From Blasia pusilla (lineage: Eukaryota > Marchantiophyta > Marchantiopsida > Blasiales), in NCBI GenBank assembly GCA_050084515.1, contig CM114272.1, forward strand, positions 61,380,001 through 61,444,000: a DNA stretch of 64,000 nucleotides, read 5' to 3'. Every line of letters begins with the position of its first letter. The first letter of the stretch is position 1. The notes below the pieces were generated by a model that did no database searches, was not told the DNA's origin, and saw nothing but the letters and a program-made list of their open reading frames with translations. The translations under genes and the position numbers were made by a program. Below, piece by piece: positions 53,561-64,000 of this stretch.

Positions 53561-56500
53561 AATATACGACTCCCAAGTATCCCTTGTGATCACTTTTTTT
53601 TGTTGGTATTGATGAGGATGTCATTTTTGGTTGCTATATTGCAACTTTTGAATAAATACTCTCTTCTTTTGCCATCACAATAGTTAACTTCATTCTATGA
53701 TCCCTTATTGAAGCTCGATCATGACAGGCATTGCAACTCCCACAACCCCTTCTACCATCTCCCTTGCATTCTCCCAAAAAGTCTATGGATATGATCTCTT
53801 ATCCTTGTGCCCCCAAATATTGACCCTACCATACCAATGGGTAATTTTCTTACAAGTGCCCATGATATAAATGTCGTTGATTGCATCCATTGTTGCTATA
53901 CTTAGCCAAAACTATGGATACATGTGAGGCAATTCAAATCCATAACATGATCTCAGATATACCTAGCTCTACGCCACCTCCATCAACATAGTCGTGCGCC
54001 TATTCCTCATGAATGTCAATCTTTAGTGTTGCAGAAGCGTACGTTCATTAAGACATGCTCTAATTGTTGAACTGCACCCAAACACACTCACGTTAGTCCG
54101 GTCTGGGTCAATCAACCTTCCAAATCATCGAGTTCTCAACCTAGTATCTCATCAAGCTCAACCTTCCTTATTCATAGCTTCCCGACACATGAAAGTCTTC
54201 CAAGACTGGAAACAGACTTTCTGGTAAGTCTAGACACCTAACACAACGTTCGCCTCTTTTGGGTTCACTCGGAGCTTTGGCAAGCACTATTGGTGGTGTT
54301 ATGTACATGCACTCTTTTACGGGAGGCGGAACACTTCTTTGTTTAGGCTTGGGAATGATCTTATATACCATGGTGCGCCCGGAGATACATCGTACGACAA
54401 GAGGAGCTATCATTTAGTTGGGAGCACCTAGTGGTCCCAACTGTCCAATAGACCTTGCATGAGCCCCAAATCGAGACCCAACTAAATGAGTCGTGAGTTG
54501 GAATCCAATAGGGTCCTCCAAAATCCACTATATTGGATTTGGTTTGGATATCGAATCCCAATGCCAAAACTCTTGATCCATTCCATGTCCTTGGGTCACA
54601 GCACTACAAAGTGGGGTTCGAGTCCCAAACATCCTTGGAGAGCTTTCCCTTACTAGTACATATGGGGTTCTCCACTCTTCCCCTATCTTTGGATAAGGGA
54701 CATTAAAGCCACTTTTTTTTGCCCTCAACCTCACTCCCCAAACAATCATTTTTTGGAAGTTTCTCAACCTCCACTTGTGCAGTTGCTGAGATTTTTGGTG
54801 TATTGGAACTAACTTTGCATAATCTTTCCAATGCCATCTTACTTGTCCCAAAAGCATCTTGGGACTAAAATTTATGGTCCAAAATACAATCAAAATTCCA
54901 AACGCTAGTCACATTACCAATCTGGTTCCCACCTCTTTGCCAAACACTCTTCCTAGACTCGACTCCTCTTAAGTCTTGGTTCATGTTTGGTTTAGGTTTC
55001 CTAGTCGCGACCATAACGCATGAAATGCTCAACCTTGTTCGTGACTCATCACTTGAGTCTCTTCCAAGAGATCGCTCAAGTGCACAAACCATCCTAGCAT
55101 GAGTCCACTAGAGTTCTAATGTTCCGCTAAGCGCTAGTTTGGTTATGAGGCTAGGGTCGCGATAGGTACGGTGATGATATCTACATGGAATCTTGTGACC
55201 CATTCACACTTGTCAATGTTGGGCTCTACTAACTAGTGCAACTGATCATTCCACACAAATTAGGTTATTTCCATTGATTTGCATATGACGATGGAGCACT
55301 CACCAATTTCAATAGTGCCACTTTCAACTTGCCTATATAGTTGACCACTGCCAAGGGTGATCAATGAATATAGTCTTACATCACGCGTGAGACTATCTTC
55401 CAACGTCCACAATACTTGGGGCGCACCAAGTTGAACCCAATCCATGACCGAACCTTGACTATAATCACCACCATACATATATGAGAGTCAACTAATAACG
55501 ATCTTGTTGAGTAAGTCAGGATCTTCTAGTTGCGGTAGTTGTTAATATAAGATGAATTGACTAACGAGGTTTTCCTAGTCAATATAAAATCATGATGTAC
55601 ATTCTCTAACGACGAGGGTCATTAATGGTTTTATTGTGTAGTCACTTCTTTGTAGCATCTAAACTTGGAATTCCTAACTATGAAGTCTTTATAAACCGCT
55701 TGGCATTTTACACTAGGAAAAATGTACAATTAGTATTAAAACATACTTGAGGAGGCATATTGGCATCCATGGGTTGCTAAATAAGGACATACAATATACA
55801 ATCCCAAGTCATTCTATAGGTGATGACTGGAAGTATCATAGGAATTGGCGTTTGCATGACTTGGTTCATGAGTATCTCTCCAAAGTGGTAGATCTTTTAA
55901 AAAAAAATTATTATATGCTGGAAAAAAAATCACAAATGCGGGTCAAAGGTAGGGAGGGGGGAATTAAAAGCCAACTCGACAAGATCATTCTCCAAAATAA
56001 GAAAAAACAAATTTCAAAGGAGGGTTTTAGGTAAAATTCTCGCTATCTAAAATCTTCATCAATAGATCTATCTAGATTTTCATTTTCATTTGCTTCTTAT
56101 ATGTTAAAACTCTATAATTGTGACGTTTGTCTAAAGGCTAGCTTCATACATGACATCTATACCTTTCTTGGCTTTGTGAAAAAACTCCAATTGGAAATAT
56201 TTTGAAGTTATATATCAATCCTTGAAAATTTGAGCTCAAAATTCTAGATTGGAAAAGTTTCCAAAATAGGTTTTGACAGTAAAAAAGAGCTCACAAAAGA
56301 TCTCCAATTGATCAGTTCTTATTCTTTTTGGAATATCTAAATTATTATTAGAGAGTGCCCCTCGGATTTTTAATACTTCTCCTCTTAACATATCTCCCTC
56401 TCAACCAATTGGATTGCTTGACCTATGATCCAATAAGATCATTCAAAGTTTATGTAAAAAGTCAATTAAGAGTTCTTGGAGTTAGTTTAGTCAATAGTCA

Positions 56501-59440
56501 CGAGTTAGTTATACGCTATTGTTTTAAATTATTCTGGTGTAGGCTTGTCCTGCATTTATGTACTTTCATTCATATTTTTTCAATTCTATCTAACTAACCT
56601 AGTGTATCCTGTTGGCATGAGATCTCGCATCAGATAACTAGTATGCACACGAATTAGATGCAATAAAAATAAATTAAACATGTTTGCGAAGGATGGATAC
56701 ATATGTCGATGACTTGAAGGAAGTGAATATAAAAAATTGCATGTTTTCTATGGATAGAAATTCCTATAAATTACACTTTCACATAAAGAGTGAATAAATA
56801 TAAGAATGATTTAAATATCACCTTATATTTGGAAATGGATAAATTAATACAAAAATATTTCAAACTATTTAGGAATATTTGTGAAACAAATTTGTATGTT
56901 CATTTTACATTATATTCATTATTGAAAATATTTTTCTCTATCAAAAGGGGAAATTTTTTTAAATGAAAAACTAAGATGAAGATCTAAGAAGGCCCAAAGA
57001 TATTTTATATATAAAATACCAACTATAATATACAAAGATATAACATTCATGATAGTTTTTTTGCTTAGTTGGATTCATGTAATGAAAGTAATCTAACTTT
57101 TCTTTTAATTATAAAATTTTATCAAGAAAAATTAAAAGATAACACGCAAAAACTACAAACCAAAGATTGGCGAAGAAAAGTCATACAATAAGAACAACTA
57201 ACAAGGATAAATATAAGAGAAAATATGAGATTTTATCACCATCCATCAATTGTCATGTAAAAACTAAGAGGAAACTCTTTGATGGGTATAAATTTTGAAA
57301 CCTAGAATATAACCTCAAATATTACTTACTCGTGGATGCCTGTGCCATGTAAGGCTAATAAAGAGCTCTATACAGGTGTAATCAAAGTCAGATAGAAACA
57401 ACTAACCCTTAAGATAGGAGAAGTGTCGCAATAGGAAGCCAACCTATAGGACAAGTGTCGACCTGCAAGGTGTTTGTTGCCGGAAGGTTTGTCTCTAATA
57501 ATAATAAATATTAGTTAGTAAGCATGCCCATGAGATGCACAATATGCATTCATTAGTAAGTAATATTTGTTTATTTTCTATGGTCAAATCCATTGCCACG
57601 TGCATCACATACATGTATGAACTTTTCACGTAGTATTAGACTTTCTAAGATATTGAAATTTTGGAACATATATTTTTATTTTTGATCTTATGCATATTCT
57701 TCCTTTGATAAGTTTCATCAAATGAAGACTAATATGAAGAAATAATATAGGAAATCATTTTAACCCATCAATTTATTCAAGAACAGTAACATATGAAATA
57801 TTACACATTTACTCTTCTTTATTTGAAGATGAATACAATTTTTTTCATTATGTTCGTAATAATATTGTATTTTAATTTACCATTCAAGGAAGGTAAATTA
57901 AAATATCTCATTGATTTTGACTTTGGAATTTATTCATTATCATGGGAAAAGTCATACTACTTAAATGTTAATATTTACATAAGTTAAAAGTTAATTACAC
58001 TTTTGACATAATTATTTTGATACTTTGAATGAAAAAAATGATCACCTTATTGGATGGATTCATGAACAACCAAAAAATCGCCATTTCCTTATCCCAACAA
58101 CTCATGCTATATTTGGAGTAATCATTGTTATTTTGCAAACCCAATTTATTAAAATACTTTCATTTTGTGCAAAAAGGATGGGAAATATGTGCTTACATCG
58201 ACAAGAAGTAGAGGTCACAAAAGTCCCATAGTGAGGTTATTGGACATGAACAAGATGTCCTCTTTTAGAATATTGAATTATGTCTTATGAAAAAGCTAGA
58301 TTGTTAGAAAAGTTGATCATAACACAAGTTGTAATTTTCTATCTTTAAAATAGGAGAAAACTCCTCAAAGATCTGAAATATAAAATTTAGTGTAAACATA
58401 GGTTTGATTCTACAGTCACAAGTAGACTACATATTTTGGAGGCAATTTTCATTTGAAAAATTAAGAGGATTTGATGAGAGTCATCACCAAATACGTTGTA
58501 CGAGTTTTCCTCCAAATGGAAAATCTCGCAAGTTCAGAAAACCACCTTGTATTATCTTGGAGGCTAAAACTTATTACTTCAAAGGATTGAAGAAAAGTCA
58601 TATATGACCCATCAACTATATACAATGAGTTCAACCTCCCCAATAAAGTACAATAATATTCGTATTTACTAGTTACCTGCTTGAAGAGAATCCACAACGA
58701 AAAGTAATGTCAACATATCACGTAAAAGAAATAATTCACAATGAGAGAAATAGTAAGACGTGAATGAAACTATGTTAACTAATAGTGACAATATTATTTC
58801 CTTTTACTTCACTTTCTTTAAAAATTCTCTAGTTGGGGAACGTTGCAAAAGAAAGGGATTGAGCGTGTTATAAAGAATTGGATCAAAATAGTAAAGAAAC
58901 GAAGTAGAATTCTCTTGCGCAGGATATAAGCACATATATAAGGAAATAAAACCATCAAATACATTGTACACATTCCATATCTTATTATGTATATAATATT
59001 CATTGTAATAATCTTTCTTAAATAACCAAAGCATATGTGCTTCCATAAACTCTTTCATTGATAATGATTGCAATATTTCTTACAACCATATGAATCTTCC
59101 TTGTGACATTGAAATAAATTTGAACAAAAGAATCACATACGATATGATGTCTCTTTCTAAATAAAAAATATTTTCCACAAGAGCACACAAGACTTTATCT
59201 AAAAGTTCATGTTAACAACCCTATCATCTTTATATAAAGTAAAGCAATACAAGCATATATAGTATACTTGACAATTAGTTGTTTGAATTAAATATACATT
59301 TTTTTAATATAAACAAAGGTTACTTATGAAAGTTTTCAATCTTGTATTCTTATCATCAAGATTTGGAAGAAATCAAAGAGAAGATAAAATAAGCAAAGTC
59401 TTCTCACAGAAAATCCATTCAATATGAGATTGTATCATGG
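53561..59440. other. AT-rich region without recognisable genes
   Basis: From 53.6 to 55.5 kb there are moderately long minus-strand frames (for example 54893-54528) that may be the upstream part of the decayed gypsy element, but I see no motif. From 55.6 to 59.4 kb the sequence is over 65% A+T by eye, with short frames only and no repeats that I can name. Confidence 0.5.
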
Positions 59441-59499
59441 TAGATGACACATAGTGTTGGATAATATCGAGGCCTTAAAGGTTTTTTCTACTTCCCCAT

Positions 59500-60860
59500 T
59501 TTAAGAGGTCATTATGTGACTTACTCGTAGAAGATGACCTATCATTACAAGTGTGGATGTGAATAGTCATCCCAGATCGACAATTGTCATGGTTGGTCAC
59601 CTCTTAAGAGTTATCATGGTTGCTTTTGGTCATTTGCGAAGAGAGTTTTTTCACGAACGTGACTAGAAATAGCGATCCAAGATTGACACTTGTTCTCTTA
59701 GGCTTGAGATGTATGGATGTGCCACAAGAGCAATCACAATGCTAGTATGTGATGGATGTTTTCAAGAATGATATATGTCATGTTTGATGTTACCTCTTAA
59801 CTTGGTTCTTCAAGGACATTGGCTTTTTCCTAGATGTATGTTGGTGTGATAGGTAGATTATAAGATGACTCTTAATGTTATGGATTGGAGGAAGGAGACT
59901 AAAAATGGGATGGTATAGCATCCAACCTCTTGATCTTAGCACCCAAAGGACGGGTAGCATTTAGACTCATTTTTTAGGTTGTCCGAAGTTAGAAGGACCT
60001 AACTACCAACTAGAGAGGTGATTGGGGTTGCCATGTCGCTTATATGTAGATGTGTTAGGATTCATATTTAGATGAATCTTAGACTTGTTTGCATGAAAAT
60101 TGATGTATGTTGGCAACAATGTCTATTCACATGACAATTGTCATAGTAGATGAGATGTAGGATAAGATAGAATCCATGCCTTATAGGACTCTTATATTTT
60201 CCTATTTGAGAGGTCAGATATGACCTACTTTTAGGAGGTAACCTACGAGTGTAGGTCATTATTACCTTTATGAGGAGTCATAAACTTGGAGAGATTGATC
60301 CTCTCATCCTTTGTGTGGAGCTACGAGGCCTATAAGGTTCAAGGGTTAGTTGGTAGTTGAGTGGTAGTTGGTCTTGTGAGAGGATCATATGTAGTTGTTA
60401 GGGAGTTAGTACCTTGTGTACTCGGAGTCATTGGCGACTTGCTAGGAGAAGGTTACTTGTGTGTACATGTCATCCATAGAGGTGCCCATAGCGGGGGTAT
60501 ACCTTTAATGAAACTCATTTAGAGCTCATCTTCCTTAGATAAGACCCATGTTGGGATTTGTGATGCACTACAACTTGCACCTATTGAGTCTCGATTCTCT
60601 CTCGAAGAGTGGGCTAAGATTGATCGGATATCACACATATTGAGAGTTGATTGCACAGTATATCTTATTGCTAGTGTAGTGTGTATCATTGAGTGGACGC
60701 TTGGATGAGGAATAAACAATTGCAGATTTCATCTTCTTCAAATTTTATGTTGGAGTTATACAGTCATGCGTAGATGTGTTAGGATTCATAATTAGATTGA
60801 TTTTAGACTCATGTGCATGACACAATAATTATATTGGCAACGATGTCTATTTCCACAAAA
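59500..60860 (+). mobile_element. gypsy-related 3' end with LTR
   Basis: 59500-60046 resembles the 3' internal region of gypsy 2 (CACCCAAAGGACGGGTAGCAT, GAAGGACCTAACTACC). The LTR starts TGTCATAGTAG at 60139 and ends near 60860. Its last about 90 bp (60771-60860) also occur just before it (60047-60138). Coding sequence is degraded beyond recognition except for a trace of the PHD region near 59842. Confidence 0.6.
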
Positions 60861-61033
60861 ATTATTTGGATGTCATCTGAAAAAAAACTCTACTATTTTC
60901 AGAGGATTGATGCATTCCTCATATGACACGTGTCCACTTAGAAACATTTGTTCATAAAATACTTAAGAATTAAACATATTAGTTTGAACTTGCTTCACTA
61001 ATAAATCTATATTATGGAGGGAAGATAATTTCT

Positions 61034-61760
61034 TTATTTATGAATATCTTTATGATTGCAGGATGCTCGCACTCTGTCACATACCATACATCTAGCCATA
61101 AACTGCTGTACCCCCATATGCATGCCGCGCCACCAATACTGAATCTGGAGTAAGCTATAAGTACGATTTACTCCAAAATACCCCAACTCCTCATGGGCAT
61201 ATCGCACTACGCGTGCGGGAAGGATGAGGTACCACTCGTATCCTACCATCTCCCCATACCCGCAAAATATGAGTCTCCTCCCACCTGAACCTCTTGGCTC
61301 TCTGTAGGATCCGATCCCGCTCCCTAACACTCATTGTGCTCGCTATGACACCAGTGCGCAAGAACTCCACAACCTCCACGTCGTCATAGATATCACGACC
61401 ACCTGTCGCTTCCTCACTGACCTCCGGATCCAAAAACTCATCATCCAACCCCACCATTGGAGTCATCACCTGTGGCTGACCTACCATAGTCAACCAACAA
61501 AGATAGGCAGATGCATGCCAACCAGACACCATCTCCTCATCACTCTCTCCGTGCCATCGAACTCCTGTGTCGTCTCTCTGACTCGGACATGGGTTATGAC
61601 TCAACCCATCCGCATCCTAGTTCAGCCGACTTGGTTTATGAACCATCTTAAACTCATACTCCTATAGTAATAGAGCCCACATGACAAACTTTCCGTAAGC
61701 TTGTCGGACTCTATCAATCACTTCAACGACTGATGATCAATGATAAATGTCCAAGGATAT
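61034..61760 (-). pseudogene. gypsy integrase N-terminal fragment
   Basis: Minus strand: RNase H trace TFIIDHQSLKW (61.75 kb), LDDEFLDPEVSEEATGGRD, VVEFLRTGVIASTMSVRERD, HILRVWGDGRIRVVPHPSR, then AHEELGYFGVNRTYSLLQIQ, YWWRGMHMGVQQF and CMVCDRVRASC (61.07 kb), the complete H2C2 zinc finger. It ends at about 61049. Its zinc finger is better preserved than those of gypsy 1 and 2. Confidence 0.9.
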
Positions 61761-62440
61761 GACAATTGGACAATTAAAAATTTATTTTGATAACACATGG
61801 GATTAATAAAATTTTGTAGGCAACATGGTTTGCTTTGTGGGATGTACACTAATATAAATGATGGTAGGGTAGATGATTACATTTTTCTAAGCTAGAAAAA
61901 TCCTATTGCATTTTCGGTTGTTGATTATACGATTAAAAAAGAAAATAACAAAACTTTCGTAAAGAGAAGCCTATCCGATACCCCATACAATTTGCTGAAA
62001 GTGTTGTGGGAGTCTGGCCTTGTCCCTCAATCACATGGTACAAGAACCAGACTGTACAAGGACCTTCACAACCGGTCGAATGATGCCAGAGTAGCTTAGT
62101 AGGATGTCTTACGTGGTTACCGGTTCTCTTCGACTATTAGAACGCAACATACAAGAACGACTATTTTTGGTTTAAATGCAGAGGACGGACGATTCCAGGC
62201 AGTTGAATCCGTCGGTTTCCGGACGGAAGGGGTGGTCGCGAGTCTTGTTTGGACGGGTAAAGGGAGGGAATCGCCGGTATTTCAGAAGACTTAGTGTTGG
62301 GGGAACGTTCCCGGGTATATAGCGGGGGACTGAATTGGAGAGCGGGGGCTCGGGGAAGTCCTGCGGGGTCCTAGGGTTCTGGTAGGGTTAAGGGCAGTTG
62401 GAACTCCAGGCTCGCAAACCCGAGCGAAGCCGGAGTAACC
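61761..62440. other. Intergenic; start of a GC-richer, gene-like region
   Basis: No open frame of note. Base composition rises after about 62150. A TATATAG at 62316 may be an upstream promoter element. Confidence 0.4.
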
Positions 62441-62472
62441 CCAGTGCAACTCCAGTTAACTACGGGTCGATC

Positions 62473-62490
62473 AGGTCAGGTCAGGTCAGG
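62473..62490 (+). repeat. AGGTC pentamer repeat
   Basis: Three and a half copies of AGGTC in a presumed upstream region of the gene at the right edge. Confidence 0.6.
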
Positions 62491-62626
62491 GTTTTGTTTG
62501 CCACCATCTTCTTCCTCTTGTAGCCTATCCTCGTTGCCGTGGCCTACTCTCGGAAAGGTCTCGTCGCTTGTATTTTCTGAAGAGATTGTTCTTTCGTTTC
62601 TCGTCATATGGTCCAGCAAGCACAGA

Positions 62627-62684
62627 AGAGAGGGAGAGAGAAAGAGAGTGTGTGAGTGAGAGAGTGAGAGAGAGAGAGAGAGAG
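62627..62684 (+). repeat. GA microsatellite
   Basis: Mostly GAGA with a few GTGT interruptions. GA tracts are common in plant core-promoter regions and leaders. It lies about 200 bp before the TATA box at 62888. Confidence 0.8.
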
Positions 62685-62887
62685 CGCAGAGAAAACTGTG
62701 AAGCCTGGAGGCACGATCGGTGAAAGTTTGTTGAAAGAGGCAGGTCATGGAGCCTGCGGAAGTTTTAAGGACACGAAACTCGAGCGTCTGTGATACGCTG
62801 CCTCTGCTGCATCCGTTGTTTCCATGGCTGGAAGTGTAAGGAGGGAGGGAAGAATCGGAAAGAGATGTCCGCCCTCGGTCGCGTGAC

Positions 62888-62895
62888 TATATAAG
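62888..62895 (+). promoter_or_regulatory. TATA box of the right-edge gene
   Basis: TATATAAG in GC-rich context, 735 bp before the first good ATG (63623). The long leader between them would hold an intron (acceptor TCTCGACAG at 63597). Confidence 0.5.
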
Positions 62896-63622
62896 TGGAC
62901 TCGGTCTGGCATGGTTCCTGATGAGTGAATTGTGCATCCGTCGATTTCTTCTGTTGCGTTTTTCTGGAGGTCCGATTTGGGCACATCGTTGACGTTGCAA
63001 TCTGCCTCAAACTGGTAACTATCAGTCCCACGCCTCCGTTTGTTTCTTTCCTCGGTCGCCGTGGGAGGCGGGGCTGGGAGCGGGGGAATTTGTGAATTGA
63101 AGAAAGGAAGAATCACGGTCTCTGTGGGATGAAGATTTTCCAGCCACGTCGGAACATACGTGTGTCTCAGCCTGTCTTGGTCTCATCTTGTTTCCATTAC
63201 GTTATCCTCCCCCCACTCTTTGTCAATGCTGCCATATTTCTCGTCACTGTCCCTCTTTAGATGCCTGCCTGACACATCACTGTCCTCTGCACAGCTTATC
63301 TTCCTCATGAGCGGCACCCGAAGCTTTGTAATCCTCCTTGCGTACCGGAGCCGCAAGTTACTTCAGCCGTTCACTAACATCTTTTGTCGTCATCTCGTTC
63401 CCATCTCATTTGGCATACTTGTATTACTTCCTACTTACGGGGCCACAATTGAGTCCTGCGGCTGGTAGCTCGCACATCGGTCCAAGACAATGTTTTACAG
63501 GGATGTTGGTTTCAGGTATTCGCCTCCTTCTAATTGTTCAGATGAGTTCAGGGATTGTAGCTGCCGGAGTAGAACTGACACTTGTGTCTCGACAGGCTGA
63601 TCCGACGTCGGCAGGAGCATAA

Positions 63623-63647
63623 ATGGCCATGTTTGGTTCCAGCAGCC
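63623..63647 (+). CDS. First coding exon of a gene continuing past the window (possibly an FG nucleoporin)
   Basis: ATGGCCATGTTTGGTTCCAG... encodes MAMFGSSS and ends with the first base of a split codon (C/, probably Pro) at a consensus donor (CAGCC/GTAAGTACC). It follows a probable leader intron whose acceptor is at 63597. A start of MFGSSxP is typical of NUP98-type FG nucleoporins, but eight residues are too few to assign it. The intron continues to the window edge. Confidence 0.4.
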
Positions 63648-64000
63648 GTAAGTACCTCTACCACACCCATCCACGTGTGGGTCCTTTCCCGAATCTTCTT
63701 TACCTTCCCCTCTCTTACTACCCTTTCTATATCATCTGCTGTTGTCGTCGATTAGTGGACCACACTAAACATCTGTCGGGTCGCTCCGTAAGATGTTCGA
63801 GTCTATCGTGGGAGTTTCTTCATACGTTGTGCTTTCCATGGGGAGAATCTGGTGGTTATACGGCTGGCGTTGGTTGCTCTGTTGATCTTCGTCCTTTCAC
63901 TCCTCTTTCGGGTGTTTGGTTTCGCGTTTCTTTTACGCGTGTTTCATTGATGCAAATATGTAGAGCTGTCTTTTCGTGAGGCTGGGGCATTTATTCTTGA

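Noticed and set aside
54528-54893. 121-codon minus-strand frame, considered as a second methyltransferase or gag
   Set aside because: None of the methyltransferase or gag motifs can be found. Left as unassigned decayed sequence.
62745-63116. 123-codon minus-strand open frame opposite the right-edge gene
   Set aside because: It overlaps the TATA box and leader of the plus-strand gene, and has no recognisable content. Most likely the shadow of a GC-rich leader.

Overview
The window looks like nuclear DNA of a land plant, most likely a bryophyte or other non-seed plant. The evidence is Ty1/copia and Ty3/gypsy LTR elements, a Mutator-like DNA transposon, spliced genes with TATA-box promoters, and a possible plastid-targeted membrane protein. 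The species cannot be named from sequence alone. Genes that look like the host's own are few and lie at the edges: an unrecognised multi-membrane protein (7605-8815), an unrecognised acidic protein (13360-14251), a possible minus-strand first exon (5620-5865), and a TATA promoter plus first coding exon at the right edge (62888-63647).

The middle (about 15.5-51.1 kb) is one stack of four nested transposons. (1) A plus-strand Ty3/gypsy element is cut in its integrase, with halves at 15475-16413 and 49467-51135. (2) Inside it lies a minus-strand Ty1/copia element (LTR 16414-16850, RNase H and RT to 18433, then linker, integrase, protease and gag at 45793-48272, PBS, and a piece of the other LTR from 48345). 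(3) The copia reading frame is cut by a 27.4-kb Mutator-like element at 18434-45792, flanked by a perfect 9-bp target-site duplication. (4) The second gene of that element is cut by a 9.8-kb Ty3/gypsy element at 29612-39433, flanked by AGGA. Removing each of the two inner insertions restores the interrupted reading frame.

The two inner elements are the notable content. The 29.6-39.4 kb gypsy element carries, between protease and reverse transcriptase, a degraded but clear C5 DNA methyltransferase domain, and downstream of its integrase a PHD-type zinc finger. The Mutator-like element has two divergent genes. Leftward runs a SWIM-type MULE transposase with a WRKY-GCM1/FLYWCH-like zinc finger. 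Rightward runs a coiled-coil protein with a possible methyltransferase-like C-terminus. The introns and shared upstream region of both genes are filled with about 30 copies of a roughly 26-bp palindrome that I see nowhere else in the window. Several copies carry matched changes in both arms.

Right of the stack are a decayed minus-strand gypsy element (51.15-53.56 kb), AT-rich DNA without recognisable genes (53.6-59.4 kb), a gypsy 3' end with LTR (59.5-60.86 kb), and a gypsy integrase fragment (61.03-61.76 kb). Almost every reading frame, including the host genes, contains frameshifts or stops. Some of this is real decay of mobile DNA, but assembly indels should be excluded.
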